The notes under the pieces: model-generated
Databases searched by the model: none
What the model saw: only the letters and a program-made list of their open reading frames with translations
Told to the model about the DNA's origin: nothing
In this document: piece after piece, positions 48,630 through 58,097 of the stretch
Layout: the number at the start of each line of letters is the position of its first letter
Numbering within the stretch: the first letter of the stretch is position 1
Program-made: the position numbers and the translations under genes
NCBI GenBank assembly: GCA_050633445.1
Contig: JBOEGN010000084.1
Coordinates: 1 to 64,000 of the forward strand
Direction: 5' to 3'
Length of the DNA stretch: 64,000 nucleotides
Source: Thalassobius sp050633445
GTDB lineage: Bacteria; Pseudomonadota; Alphaproteobacteria; Rhodobacterales; Rhodobacteraceae

Positions 48630-50923
48630 ACGCGTATCATCTCCGCTTCGCGATCGGCCAGACGCCAGGCCTGATCCCGGCCCGCCAGATAGGGCAGCGG
48701 CCAGTCAGGCGCAGCACGGTCGCCGATTTTGGCGCCTTCATGCAAGGTCCAGTATGGATCAGCCAGGTGCGGACGTCCAACGGCAACCAGATCGGCGCGT
48801 CCCGCCATCAGGATCGAGTTCGCATGGTCGGCCTCGTAGATATTTCCGACAGCCATGGTGCTGATGCCGGCCTCATTGCGGATACGGTCGCTAAAGGGCG
48901 TCTGGAACATGCGCCCATAGATGGGTTTCGCATCAGTCGAGGTCTGCCCCGCGGACACGTCGATGATGTCGGCACCCGCTGCTTCGAACATCCGCGCGAT
49001 CTCGACCGCCTCGTCCGGGGTCACGCCATCCTCACCGACCCAGTCATTGGCCGAAATCCGCACCGACATCGGTTTGTCGTCGGGCCAAACCGCGCGCATC
49101 GCCTGGAACACCTCCAACGGATAGCGCATGCGATTTTCCAGGCCACCTCCATACGCATCCGTACGCATGTTTGATGTGGGCGAAATGAAGGATGAAATCA
49201 GATATCCATGCGCTGCGTGCAGTTCGATCATGTCAAAGCCAGCGCGGTCTGCCATCCGCGCCGACGCAACGAACTGATCGCGCACTGCGTCCATCTCAGC
49301 ACGGGTGATTTCGCGCGGAGTAGCGTTGTTTTTCGACCACGGAATCGCCGAGGCACTGACGATGTCCCAATTGTCAGCCTCCAGCGGCGCGTCCATGGTT
49401 TCCCACCCCAATTGGGTCGAGCCTTTGCGCCCAGAATGCCCGATCTGGCAGCAAATCTTGGCGTCCGTTTCAGCGTGAACAAAACCGGTCAAGCGAGCCC
49501 ATGCGGACTCGTGCTCGGGGGCGTACAGACCGGGGCAACCGGGGGTAATGCGCCCCTCAGCCGAAACGCAGGTCATCTCGGTATAGACCAGGCCAACACC
49601 ACCTTTTGCGCGTTCGCCATAGTGGATCAAATGCCAGTCAGTGGGACTACCATCCACGGCTTTGTATTGCGCCATAGGAGACAGAACGATGCGATTTTTC
49701 AGCTCCATGTCGCGCAATTTAAACGGCGCAAACAGCGGCGCACGAACAGGCGCATTGTCAGCAACTCCTGCTTGAGATTGGAACCATTTCTCGGCTGTTT
49801 CCAACCACCTAGGGTCCCGCAAGCGCAGGTTTTCATGGCTGATCCGTTGCGAACGTGTCAACAAAGAATAGTTGAACTGCACCGGGTCCAGATCCAGATA
49901 GCGCTCGACTCGCTCGAACCACTCCAATGAATTGCGCGCAGCAGATTGCAGGCGCAGAACCTCTAGCCGGCGTTCCTCTTGATAGCGTTCAAAAGCGCCC
50001 TGCAACGTTGGTTCTGAATGCAGGTAATTGGCCAGCGAAATCGCGCTATCAAAGGCCAATCGCGACCCCGACCCGATCGAGAAATGCCCTGTTGCCGCTG
50101 CATCGCCCATCAGCACGATGTTTTCGTGATACCACTGTTCGCAAATCACCCGAGGGAAGTTCATCCACACCGCCGAGCCGCGCAGATGAGTAGCGTTGGA
50201 CATCAAATCGTGCCCGCCCAGATGAGACTCGAAAATCTTGCGGCAGGTTTCGACGGTTTCCTCTTTCGTCATGTCCTCAAAACCCCAGTTGTCCCAGGTG
50301 TCCTGCTGACATTCCACGATGAAGGTCGCGGTATTATCATCGAACTGATAGACATGCGCCCACATCCACCCGTGCTGTGTTTTTTCGAAGATAAAGGTAA
50401 AGGCGTCGTCGAATTTCTGATGGGTGCCCAGCCAGATAAATTTGCATTCCCGCACATCAATATCGGGGCGGAACTCGTCGGCCAGAACGGTGCGCGTGCG
50501 CGAGTTGATGCCGTCGGTGGCGACCACCAGATCGAAGTCGTCTTTGTATTCCAGCGCGGTGTCAAACTCGGTCTCAAAGCGCATCTCTACGCCCAGTTCC
50601 CGTGCCCGTTCCTGCAACAGGATCAGCATTTGTTTACGCCCGATCCCGGCAAAGCCATGCCCACCCGACACCGTGCGCACGCCGTCATGGATCACCGCGA
50701 TATCGTCCCAATAGGCAAAGTGGTCACGGATTGCGGCGGTGCTTTTGGGATCGTTGCCTTCCATCTGTTCCAGCGCGTCATCAGACAGAACCACGCCCCA
50801 GCCAAACGTGTCATTTGCACGGTTGCGTTCGATCACAACAACCTCGTGCGCGGGGTCGCGCAGCTTCATCGAGATTGCGAAATAAAGTCCGGCAGGACCA
50901 CCACCCAAACATGCAATGCGCAT
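48626..50923 (-). CDS. 2-aminobenzoyl-CoA monooxygenase/reductase (salicylyl-CoA 5-hydroxylase-like fusion)
   Basis: A 765-residue two-domain flavoenzyme. Residues 1 to about 380 are a FAD hydroxylase (CLGGGPAGLYFAISMKL; later GDAAATGHFSIGSGSRLAFDSA). From about 395 to the end is an old-yellow-enzyme reductase (LFAPFKLRDMELKNRIVLSPM, CQIGHSGRKGS, ELHAAHGYLISSFISP, AVGRPHLADPYW). Together they hydroxylate and reduce 2-aminobenzoyl-CoA to a dearomatised CoA product, as described for Azoarcus evansii; salicylyl-CoA 5-hydroxylases share the architecture. Kynureninase in the same operon and a CoA ligase nearby support anthraniloyl-CoA. It is the first gene of its operon, with the shared 16-bp motif about 63 bp upstream. 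Confidence 0.9.
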   Translation of the reverse strand: MRIACLGGGPAGLYFAISMKLRDPAHEVVVIERNRANDTFGWGVVLSDDALEQMEGNDPKSTAAIRDHFAYWDDIAVIHDGVRTVSGGHGFAGIGRKQMLILLQERARELGVEMRFETEFDTALEYKDDFDLVVATDGINSRTRTVLADEFRPDIDVRECKFIWLGTHQKFDDAFTFIFEKTQHGWMWAHVYQFDDNTATFIVECQQDTWDNWGFEDMTKEETVETCRKIFESHLGGHDLMSNATHLRGSAVWMNFPRVICEQWYHENIVLMGDAAATGHFSIGSGSRLAFDSAISLANYLHSEPTLQGAFERYQEERRLEVLRLQSAARNSLEWFERVERYLDLDPVQFNYSLLTRSQRISHENLRLRDPRWLETAEKWFQSQAGVADNAPVRAPLFAPFKLRDMELKNRIVLSPMAQYKAVDGSPTDWHLIHYGERAKGGVGLVYTEMTCVSAEGRITPGCPGLYAPEHESAWARLTGFVHAETDAKICCQIGHSGRKGSTQLGWETMDAPLEADNWDIVSASAIPWSKNNATPREITRAEMDAVRDQFVASARMADRAGFDMIELHAAHGYLISSFISPTSNMRTDAYGGGLENRMRYPLEVFQAMRAVWPDDKPMSVRISANDWVGEDGVTPDEAVEIARMFEAAGADIIDVSAGQTSTDAKPIYGRMFQTPFSDRIRNEAGISTMAVGNIYEADHANSILMAGRADLVAVGRPHLADPYWTLHEGAKIGDRAAPDWPLPYLAGRDQAWRLADREAEMIRV

Positions 50924-50977
50924 TTCATTCTCCTTGTCGATGACTGGATCGATATTTGAGATCAGACTAGGTGAGTC

Positions 50978-51005
50978 GGATATTTATTTCAAATATAAAA
51001 TATCC
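50978..51005. promoter_or_regulatory. 16-bp motif inside an inverted repeat upstream of the monooxygenase/kynA operon
   Basis: ATTTCAAATATAAAAT (50986-51001) matches ATTTCAAGCTTAAAAT at 13 of 16 positions. It lies within a second inverted repeat, GGATATTT (50978-50985) and AAATATCC (50998-51005). It is 63 bp upstream of the monooxygenase start. This is the weakest of the four motif sites. Confidence 0.5.
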
Positions 51006-51028
51006 ATACTTAAAGTTATTTTGCGCAC

Positions 51029-51715
51029 TCACACCCCAATGTATTCCTTCGAGATCTCCTCGCTCAGATCACCCCACTTACCTGTCCAGGCCGTACGTCC
51101 GCGCAATAGAACAACACCTCTGTCGGCAACTTGCCCCAGTTCTTTCAATGACTTATCAACAACCAGGATCGACATGCCGGTTTCTTTTTTCAGCTTGGAG
51201 ATCGCGGTCCAGATTTCCTGACGGATCAGCGGGGCCAGACCTTCGGTCGCTTCGTCCAGGATCAAGAAGCGCGGATTCGTCATCAATGCGCGTCCAATGG
51301 CCAGCATCTGTTGTTCGCCGCCAGACAGCGAGGCGGCGCGCTGCCCCGCTCTTTCTCCGAGGCGCGGAAAGAAATCAGCCACGGTTTTTAGCGTCCAGTC
51401 GCCGGGTCGCGCCGCAGCCATCAGGTTTTCGCGCACAGTCAAATCTGCGAAACACCGTCGGCCTTCGGGGACCAATCCGATACCCAAGCGCGCGACCTTG
51501 TGGCTGGGCAATGACTGCAAATCCTGCCCGTCAAATGTCAGCACCCCTTGCGAGGGCAACATCCCGCAAATTGCCTTGATCGTGGTGGTTTTTCCCATGC
51601 CGTTTCGACCCATCAGGGCGACAACCTCACCCTGGGCGACCTCAAGCGAGACATCAAAAAGCGCCTGCGCGGAGCCATAGGTGGCGGTCAGGTTTTCAAC
51701 ACGCAACAGGGTCAT
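51029..51715 (-). CDS. Branched-chain-type ABC ATPase, LivF-like (island transporter)
   Basis: A 228-residue ATPase with Walker A GRNGMGKTT (Met where most have Ala), LVPEGRRCFADLTVRENL, signature LSGGEQQML, Walker B FLILDEATEGLAP and LVVDKS in the switch area, where LivF proteins usually have (V)EQ. It ends the five-gene SBP-LivH-LivM-LivG-LivF operon and overlaps livG by 4 nt. Confidence 0.9.
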   Translation of the reverse strand: MTLLRVENLTATYGSAQALFDVSLEVAQGEVVALMGRNGMGKTTTIKAICGMLPSQGVLTFDGQDLQSLPSHKVARLGIGLVPEGRRCFADLTVRENLMAAARPGDWTLKTVADFFPRLGERAGQRAASLSGGEQQMLAIGRALMTNPRFLILDEATEGLAPLIRQEIWTAISKLKKETGMSILVVDKSLKELGQVADRGVVLLRGRTAWTGKWGDLSEEISKEYIGV

Positions 51716-52461
51716 GCGTCCTCTCCCAAATAGGCTTCGCGCACCGCGCGGCTGGCTCGGATTTCGTCAACCGTTCCTGTCGCAATGACCTGGCCGTAGA
51801 CCAGCACGCTGATCCGGTCGGCCAGCGCGAAAACCGCGTCCATGTCATGCTCGACCAACAGGATCGGCGCCTCGTCGCGAAGGCTGCCCAGAAAGCCGGT
51901 CAGGTTCTTTGACCCCTCGATCCCCAAGCCGGCCATAGGTTCATCCATGACAAAGGCGCGCGGGGTCAGCGTCAGGGCCACTGCGACCTCGAGCTGACGC
52001 CGTTGGCCATGACTGAGGTCGGCGCAGCGCGTGTTGGCATTCTGATCCAACCCCACGCGTTGCAGCGCGGTCATCCCACGGTCCAACAGCACGGAATCGC
52101 GCGTTACATTGCGCCAAAACCGCCAGGGGCGACCGCTGTTTCCCAAGGCTCCGAGCAGTACGTTTTCCAGAACGCTGTCTTCCATCGCCAGCGCGGAAAT
52201 CTGAAACGTCCGCCCCAGCCCTGCCCGCGCCCGCGCGGCAACGCCCTGATCTGTGACGTCATGACCCAGCAGATGCACGCTGCCGGTATCGGGCTGCAAG
52301 GCTCCGCTGATCTGGCCAATCAGAGTGGATTTCCCGGCCCCATTCGGACCGATGATCGCGTGAATCTCGCCTGGTTTCAGCGTGATCGAGACATCATCCG
52401 TCGCCTTCAGCGCCCCAAACGATTTACGCAAATTACGTGTTTCGAGGATTGGATCAGACAT
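51712..52461 (-). CDS. Branched-chain-type ABC ATPase, LivG-like (island transporter)
   Basis: A 249-residue ATPase with Walker A GPNGAGKST, the Q-loop segment GLGRTFQISALAMEDSVLENV, signature LSHGQRRQLEVAVAL, Walker B FVMDEPMAGLGIE with an intact D-loop, and ILLVEHDMDAVF as the His switch. It is complete, in contrast to the damaged livG of the other operon. It overlaps livM by 8 nt. Confidence 0.92.
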   Translation of the reverse strand: MSDPILETRNLRKSFGALKATDDVSITLKPGEIHAIIGPNGAGKSTLIGQISGALQPDTGSVHLLGHDVTDQGVAARARAGLGRTFQISALAMEDSVLENVLLGALGNSGRPWRFWRNVTRDSVLLDRGMTALQRVGLDQNANTRCADLSHGQRRQLEVAVALTLTPRAFVMDEPMAGLGIEGSKNLTGFLGSLRDEAPILLVEHDMDAVFALADRISVLVYGQVIATGTVDEIRASRAVREAYLGEDA

Positions 52462-53437
52462 GCGGCCCCTCCTTCCCGGTCAAAAGGCCCACCAAACCGC
52501 CGCGTGCAAACAGCACGATCAGCAACAGGATGACGCCCAGAAAAACGTGCCAATATTCGGTCAGACCGCCCAGCAAATGTTCCAGCAAGACGAACAGGCA
52601 GGCGCCCACGACGGGACCCATCAGGCGGCCAACGCCACCGATGATGATCAGCACCATCAGCTCGCCCGACAGTTGCCAGCTGAACATGGTCGGGCTGACA
52701 AAACGGTTCAGGTCAGCGAACAACGCCCCTGCCAATCCTGTCACAGCGCCCGAGATCACAAAGGCCACCAGCTTGAGCCGCATCGGGGACAGGCCGATCG
52801 CCTCGACCCGCTCGGGACGTTGACGCGCGGCGTTCAATGCCAACCCAAAGGGCGACCCGCGCAGCCGGGAATTCAGAAACAACGCAACGCAGAGCAGCAC
52901 GAAACACAGCCCGAAGAATTGTATTGGCGCCAGCGTATTCAGCCCCGGAAAACCGTTGCGGACGTAGATCGACAGGCCGTCCTCGCCGCCATAAGCGGGC
53001 CAACTGATCGCGAAGAAGAAAAACATCTGCCCAAAGGCCAGCGTGATCATGATGAAATAAACGCCGCTGGTGCGCAGGCTTAGCAAGCCGATGCCAAGCG
53101 CCGCCAAGGATGAGCTAATAACCGCAACCACCCAGATGATGGGCATGGACTTGGTCCCCTCGATGGTGAACAGCCCCAGGTCCAGCGGCGTATAGCTTTG
53201 GGCGTGCGAGGCAAGGATGCCCATCGCATACCCCCCCATCCCAAAGAATGCCGCGTGGCCCAGGCTGACCAAACCGCCGATTCCCAGCGCAATGTTCAGG
53301 CCAACAGCCGCCATCGCCAAGATAGCCGCGCGGGTCGCAAGCGTGATGGTAAAGGGCTCGTCCACTGCCAGCGCGTATAAAGGCACGGCCAGAAACGCCG
53401 CCAAAACCAGCGCGTTCAAATATCGTTCAGCAATCAT
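52454..53437 (-). CDS. Branched-chain-type ABC permease, LivM-like (island transporter)
   Basis: A 327-residue permease: IALGIGGLVSLGHAAFFGMGGYAMG, ALNAARQRPERVEAIGLSPMRLKL (the cytoplasmic coupling loop) and GGVGRLMGPVVGACLFVLLE. About eight to ten helices. Its ATG coincides with the end of livH (one-base overlap). Confidence 0.9.
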   Translation of the reverse strand: MIAERYLNALVLAAFLAVPLYALAVDEPFTITLATRAAILAMAAVGLNIALGIGGLVSLGHAAFFGMGGYAMGILASHAQSYTPLDLGLFTIEGTKSMPIIWVVAVISSSLAALGIGLLSLRTSGVYFIMITLAFGQMFFFFAISWPAYGGEDGLSIYVRNGFPGLNTLAPIQFFGLCFVLLCVALFLNSRLRGSPFGLALNAARQRPERVEAIGLSPMRLKLVAFVISGAVTGLAGALFADLNRFVSPTMFSWQLSGELMVLIIIGGVGRLMGPVVGACLFVLLEHLLGGLTEYWHVFLGVILLLIVLFARGGLVGLLTGKEGPHV

Positions 53438-54354
53438 CAGCGTGCTCCGAACAGGCCCGAGGGACGCCAGATCAGAACGGCGCTCATCAGGATATAAACC
53501 GCCATCGAGGCCAGTGACGCGCCCACTTGGGTGGCGTCATCAGGGGCCATGAACAGCTTGAAGAGTTGTGGCAGAAAGACGCCGCCCAGCGTGTCCGTCA
53601 AGCCCACCAGAAGCGCACCGATAAACGCGCCTTTGATGGAGCCAATGCCGCCAATCACGATCACCACAAAGGCCAGGATCAGGATGGGCTCTCCCATGCC
53701 GACCTGCACGGATTGCAGCGCGCCCACCAGCGCACCGGCCAACCCGGCCAGCGCGGCTCCAAGGGCGAAAACCAACGTATACAGGCGTGAAATATCCACA
53801 CCAAGAGCGGCAATCATCTCGCGGTCGTTCTCGCCCGCACGGATCTGGATACCGATCCGCGTGCGCGCGTTCAGCCACCACAACCCAAGGGCAACGGCAA
53901 TGCCGATCAGGATGATTGCCAGCCGGTAAAGCGGGTATCGGATGCCACCGGGCAGTGTGACAGGGCCCGACAGCGCGTCGGGAATGTCCAAAAACAAGGG
54001 AAACGAGCCAAAAACCCAGCGTGTTCCCTCGGAAAAGATCAGGATCAACGCAAAGGTCGCCAGCACCTGATCCAGATGCGCGGCCCTATACAGCCGCCGC
54101 ATCACGACGATTTCAACGATGGCTCCGGCCAGCGCTGCCGCGCCCAGCGCCGCGCCCAACGCCAGAAGAAAGGACCCCGTCCAGCCTGCCACGGCAGCGG
54201 CGGCAAAGGCTCCGACCATATATAGCGAGCCATGGGCCAGGTTGATCAGCCCCATGACGCCAAAGATCAGCGTCAGGCCCGCAGCCATGAGAAAAAGCAT
54301 GACGCCAGATTGCAAACCGTTCAGGATTTGCTCGATTATCAATATGAATGACAT
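53437..54354 (-). CDS. Branched-chain-type ABC permease, LivH-like (island transporter)
   Basis: A 305-residue permease with the typical opening LNGLQSGVMLFLMAAGLTLIFGVMG, INLAHGSLYMVGAF, QIRAGENDREMIAALGVDISRL as coupling loop and GGIGSIKGAFIGALLVG. It follows the binding-protein gene after a 56-nt gap that carries a hairpin. Confidence 0.92.
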   Translation of the reverse strand: MSFILIIEQILNGLQSGVMLFLMAAGLTLIFGVMGLINLAHGSLYMVGAFAAAAVAGWTGSFLLALGAALGAAALAGAIVEIVVMRRLYRAAHLDQVLATFALILIFSEGTRWVFGSFPLFLDIPDALSGPVTLPGGIRYPLYRLAIILIGIAVALGLWWLNARTRIGIQIRAGENDREMIAALGVDISRLYTLVFALGAALAGLAGALVGALQSVQVGMGEPILILAFVVIVIGGIGSIKGAFIGALLVGLTDTLGGVFLPQLFKLFMAPDDATQVGASLASMAVYILMSAVLIWRPSGLFGAR

Positions 54355-54373
54355 GAGAGTGTCCGCGCTTGGC

Positions 54374-54400
54374 CCCGCCCCGGACAGATGCCGAGGCGGG
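54374..54400 (-). terminator. Intra-operon hairpin after the binding-protein gene
   Basis: CCCGCCCCGG (54374-54383) and CCGAGGCGGG (54391-54400) pair at 9 of 10 positions around a 7-nt loop. There is no U-run. As in the peptide-type operon (16649-16679), a hairpin directly after the binding-protein gene probably lowers read-through or protects the upstream mRNA. Confidence 0.55.
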
Positions 54401-54410
54401 TCAGGTCAGA

Positions 54411-55541
54411 TTACATTTTGCAGTCAACGGCATAGGCGTCGGCGTGGTTTTCCAGCGCCGCACCAAGGATTTTGTTGGTATAGACGTCGCCCTCTTTGAT
54501 CACTTCACGGGCATAGATCGTCTGAACCGGGTGGTGGTTATTGCCAAAGCTAAACGCCCCCCGAACGCTGTCGAATTCCGCCGCTTTCAGCGCCGCACGG
54601 AACGCATCGGCGTCTTTCACATCAGCCTTGTCCATCGCGCTGAACAACAGATTGGCCGTATCAAACCCCTGGCTGGCATAGAGCGACGGCAGACGCCCAT
54701 ATTCAGCCTGGAAACTGGCGACGAAGGCGGTGTTCGTCGCGTTGTCGATGTCCTTGTTCCATTGCGAGGTGTTCACGACCCCCATCGCCGCGTCTCCCAC
54801 CGCTTGCAGGATTCCCTGATCAAAGCTGAAGGCCGGGCCCACAACGGGCAGATCCACGCCGCTATCGGCATATTGTTTCAGGAAGGAAATCCCCATGCCG
54901 CCGGGCAGAAAGAAGAACACGCTATCGGCCCCCGACGCGCGGATTTGCGCGATCTCGGCGGCATAGTCAGTCTGACCCAGCTTGGTATAGATCTCGCCTG
55001 CCGGTTCGCCCTCAAAGAAGCGTTTGAACCCGGTCAGCGCGTCTTTGCCTGCCGGATAGTTCGGCGCAAGGATAAAGGAATTCTTATAGCCCGCCCCATT
55101 GGCATAGCTGCCCGCAGCCTCGTGCAGGTTGTCGTTCTGCCAGGCCACGTTGAAATAATTCGGATGGCAGCCCTTGCCCGCCAGCGCCGATGGCCCCGCA
55201 TTGGGCGACAGATAGAATTTACCCTGTGCGGTCGCGGCGGGCACAACGGCCATGGCCAGGTTCGACCAGATGATGCCGGTCATGACGTCGACCTTTTCGG
55301 ACTGGATCATCTTATCGGCCAGTTGCACGGCGATATCCGGCTTGCGCTGATCGTCCTCGATCACGACCTCCAGATCGTCACGCCCGGCCTGTTTGACGGC
55401 CAGCATGAACCCGTCGCGCACATCAATCCCCAGACCCGAGCCTCCGCCCGACAAGGTTGTGATCATGCCCACTTTTACGTCCGCCGACGCGATCGAGGCT
55501 GTCATCGCCGTTGCAAGTAGTGCCGCTGTCAGTTTCTTCAT
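54411..55541 (-). CDS. Branched-chain-type ABC solute-binding protein (island transporter)
   Basis: A 376-residue periplasmic protein. ATG 55541 follows AGGGAA and opens a clean signal peptide (KKLTAALLATAMTASIASA, cleavage after ASA). The Peripla_BP_6 fold shows VKVGMITTLSGGGSGLGIDV, VVIEDDQRKPDIAVQLADK and YNKS-type NNHHPVQTIYAREV near the end. Relatives in aromatic clusters bind benzoate-like acids or amino acids. In this island tryptophan, kynurenine or anthranilate is the natural guess. The shared 16-bp motif lies 157 bp upstream in tandem. Confidence 0.9.
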   Translation of the reverse strand: MKKLTAALLATAMTASIASADVKVGMITTLSGGGSGLGIDVRDGFMLAVKQAGRDDLEVVIEDDQRKPDIAVQLADKMIQSEKVDVMTGIIWSNLAMAVVPAATAQGKFYLSPNAGPSALAGKGCHPNYFNVAWQNDNLHEAAGSYANGAGYKNSFILAPNYPAGKDALTGFKRFFEGEPAGEIYTKLGQTDYAAEIAQIRASGADSVFFFLPGGMGISFLKQYADSGVDLPVVGPAFSFDQGILQAVGDAAMGVVNTSQWNKDIDNATNTAFVASFQAEYGRLPSLYASQGFDTANLLFSAMDKADVKDADAFRAALKAAEFDSVRGAFSFGNNHHPVQTIYAREVIKEGDVYTNKILGAALENHADAYAVDCKM

Positions 55542-55697
55542 CTCAAAATTCCCTGTTGCACGTGCCACTTTGTGTGGCTTCTGTAGGAGGTGGGCAGTGC
55601 CGCCTTTGGCTTGCAGCCAAGTCTGGTCAGGGCCCTCGCGTTGGTATTCCACGCAAAAACCGCCCACATAGCAAGCAGGTTAACTGGGCCAATTTTT

Positions 55698-55727
55698 ATT
55701 TCAACCCTAAAATTTTAAGCTTAAAAT
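55698..55727. promoter_or_regulatory. Tandem 16-bp operator-like motif upstream of the island transporter operon
   Basis: ATTTCAACCCTAAAAT (55698-55713; 14 of 16) and ATTTTAAGCTTAAAAT (55712-55727; a perfect palindrome, 15 of 16) overlap by two bases, the same 14-bp offset as at 40291-40320. They lie in the 240-bp space between the KynB-like gene and the binding-protein gene. Confidence 0.7.
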
Positions 55728-55781
55728 ATACTGACGAGACCAGCACTTGGCGCTGGTCTGCACTGTTTTTGTGCTAGTTTT

Positions 55782-56594
55782 TCACAGCCCACCCCCGACA
55801 AATTTCCGGGTTATGGCGCTGTTTGCATCCTTTAACCCCTCGATAACCGAGAAATGGTGGTGCACGCTGTCGACCACGCAATCCGTCTGGGCGCCCAGCC
55901 CGTTCCACATCATGTCCAGCATGCGTGCCTGACGGATAAATTCGGGCCGCTCGCCTCCGCCGACCCAGGCCGTCAGGCGCGCGCCCTGCACCGGGTGGTG
56001 CAACACAGCGCTTTCCTGCGAGGCCTCGTCCATATCCAGATGCAGGGTGTCGTTCATCTGTGTGTGCAGCAGCGGACGCAAGTCATGCAACCCGCTGATC
56101 GACAGGACATGCTGGATACGCTCTTGCACTTGGGGCGGCAGGCGCGTGTCCTGGCAAATCATCCGACTAACCAGATGCCCGCCCGCAGAGTGCCCGGACA
56201 GACAGATCGGCCCATCGACACGTTGCGCAGCGACCGCGATCGCTTGGGTGATTTGCGCGGTGATCTGTGAAATCCGCGCCTCGGGCGTCAGGGTATAGCT
56301 GGGCAAGGCGACGGCCCAGCCCTTTGCCCGCGCGCCCTCGGCGAAGTGCGTCCAATCGGATTTACTCAGACGCATCCAATACCCGCCATGCACAAAGACC
56401 GCCAACCCTTTGGGCGTGCCCTCGGGCCAGACGATATCCAACCTTTCACGCTCGGTCGGGCCATAGGGAATGTCTTGAGCGACAAACACCCCCGAGGCCC
56501 GATAGGCCGCCGCCTCTGCCGCCCAATGGGACGGCAGGGCAGCAGAGCCCGGAATATGCGCCATGTTGGCAAAGGCATCATCCCAATCCCGCAT
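55782..56594 (-). CDS. Alpha/beta hydrolase, kynurenine formamidase-like
   Basis: A 270-residue esterase-fold protein with VFVHGGYWMRL, the HGGxW oxyanion motif of AFMID-type arylformamidases, nucleophile Ser in SGHSAGGHL, and C-terminal His in VDSVHHHFSVIEGL. It fills the missing step between KynA and KynU (N-formylkynurenine to kynurenine); no classic KynB is seen elsewhere in the window. It is the third gene of the cupin-FMO-hydrolase operon, 3 nt after the FMO gene. Confidence 0.8.
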   Translation of the reverse strand: MRDWDDAFANMAHIPGSAALPSHWAAEAAAYRASGVFVAQDIPYGPTERERLDIVWPEGTPKGLAVFVHGGYWMRLSKSDWTHFAEGARAKGWAVALPSYTLTPEARISQITAQITQAIAVAAQRVDGPICLSGHSAGGHLVSRMICQDTRLPPQVQERIQHVLSISGLHDLRPLLHTQMNDTLHLDMDEASQESAVLHHPVQGARLTAWVGGGERPEFIRQARMLDMMWNGLGAQTDCVVDSVHHHFSVIEGLKDANSAITRKFVGGGL

Positions 56595-56597
56595 GAC

Positions 56598-58085
56598 CTA
56601 GCCCGCCTGATACTGCGGCGTCGAAGCCAGGAACTGACCATAGGCCCCTGCATTGGGATAGCTGAATTGCTCGGCCAAGGGATTGGCGCGTTTGCGCTTT
56701 TTCGCGCCCATATCGGCCAACAGCTCGTCGAAATGCTTAAAATGAAACGGAGCCGAGCACAGCCCGCCATAGATCTGCGCAGCGGGGCGTTCGTTACGGC
56801 GCCAGTTCAGCATCATCTCGATACTTTCGTTCATTTCGCGGGTCGAGGGCTGGTTTTCCAGCTGCCCATCCGCATAGCGCACCAGCCAGTTGGCGATCAT
56901 TTCGGCCGACAGGATCGTACAGAAGGACGAGTTAAATCCGACAAAGCCCATATCCGGCAGGTCCGGGTTCACCGACAGGCGGTAAACGCGGTATTGCCCG
57001 TCGCTTTCGATCAGCTTGTCGCGATATTCCTGCGCCAGATAGGGCAAGCCCAGTTTCCATCCCACCGCCAGAACCGAGACATCGGCCTCGACCTTTTCGC
57101 CGCCGGTCATGACGATGGTTTTACCGTCATAGTGGTCAAAAGTGCCCTGGATGTTCTTGATTTTACCGGATTTCAGCCCCTCGAACAGACCAGGCGTAAC
57201 GATCGGAACCGAGCACGAGACATCCTTTTCGATCGGAATATCCGGCACCATATTGTATTTCTTCAGCTTCAACTGCGTTTTCAGCAGCGTTTCCAGCCCG
57301 CGAAAATTCGCCCAGACAAGCGGTTTCAGCACGGCCGCGATGACCCGTTGCAAGCCGTTTTTGCCCCATTGGTTGAACTGCTGCTCCTGTGCCCGCATGT
57401 ACAAAAGCCGTTTGAAATTGATGCCCCCGACAAAATACGGGATGCGCCAGACCGGCTCGCGATAGACCCAATGAACGGATTGCGCCCCGTTTTGGGCCGC
57501 ATTGACCACCAGATCCGTCGCCGATTTCGATCCGCCCAGCACGACAACCCGCTTGCCCTTGGCAATCGCGGGATCGTTATAGTCGGACGAGTGCATGACC
57601 TGCCCACCCGCAGCCTCGAACCCGTCCTGACCGGGATGCGAGATGATGTTCTTTTCCGAAAACTGCCCGGTGCCGATGGCGACAAAATCGAAGTCCTCGG
57701 TCCACGTCTGCCCACCAGCGTTCAGAGTCAGGGTCCAGCCTGGCTGACCATCCGCGCGCCGATCCATGGATTTCACATCCGTGTTCAGCTTGAACAACCG
57801 TTTGAGGTTATGTTTATCCGCATAGGAATGCAGATATGCGTGCACCTGAGGGCCCTTGGGCCATTCAGGATAATCATCCGGCATCGGGTGGTCGGTATAG
57901 CAGTACAGTTCCTTGGGCGATTGCGTTTGGACGCCCGGATAGGATTTGCTTAGCTCCCACACGCCGCCAAAATCATGGCCGCGCTCAAAGCCGACCACGC
58001 GGTGGCCGCGCTCGTCAAAGGTTTTCGCTGCGGCGAGGCCCGAGACCCCGCCGCCGATCACGGCAACTTTCTTGCGATTGATCAT
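56598..58085 (-). CDS. FAD-dependent monooxygenase (FMO/Baeyer-Villiger-like), substrate unknown
   Basis: A 495-residue flavin monooxygenase-like protein with FAD site VAVIGGGVSGLAAAKTF, the WELSKSYPGVQTQSPKELY segment typical of FMO relatives, an ATG-like FVAIGTGQFSEKN, and NADPH site VVVLGGSKSATDLVVNAA. The C-terminal half is less like characterised FMOs. It is co-transcribed with the cupin and the formamidase-like hydrolase and shares their motif-bearing promoter, so it should act on a metabolite of this pathway. No standard kynurenine-anthranilate step needs it. Confidence 0.8.
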   Translation of the reverse strand: MINRKKVAVIGGGVSGLAAAKTFDERGHRVVGFERGHDFGGVWELSKSYPGVQTQSPKELYCYTDHPMPDDYPEWPKGPQVHAYLHSYADKHNLKRLFKLNTDVKSMDRRADGQPGWTLTLNAGGQTWTEDFDFVAIGTGQFSEKNIISHPGQDGFEAAGGQVMHSSDYNDPAIAKGKRVVVLGGSKSATDLVVNAAQNGAQSVHWVYREPVWRIPYFVGGINFKRLLYMRAQEQQFNQWGKNGLQRVIAAVLKPLVWANFRGLETLLKTQLKLKKYNMVPDIPIEKDVSCSVPIVTPGLFEGLKSGKIKNIQGTFDHYDGKTIVMTGGEKVEADVSVLAVGWKLGLPYLAQEYRDKLIESDGQYRVYRLSVNPDLPDMGFVGFNSSFCTILSAEMIANWLVRYADGQLENQPSTREMNESIEMMLNWRRNERPAAQIYGGLCSAPFHFKHFDELLADMGAKKRKRANPLAEQFSYPNAGAYGQFLASTPQYQAG

Positions 58086-58097
58086 TGCGCGACCTCC

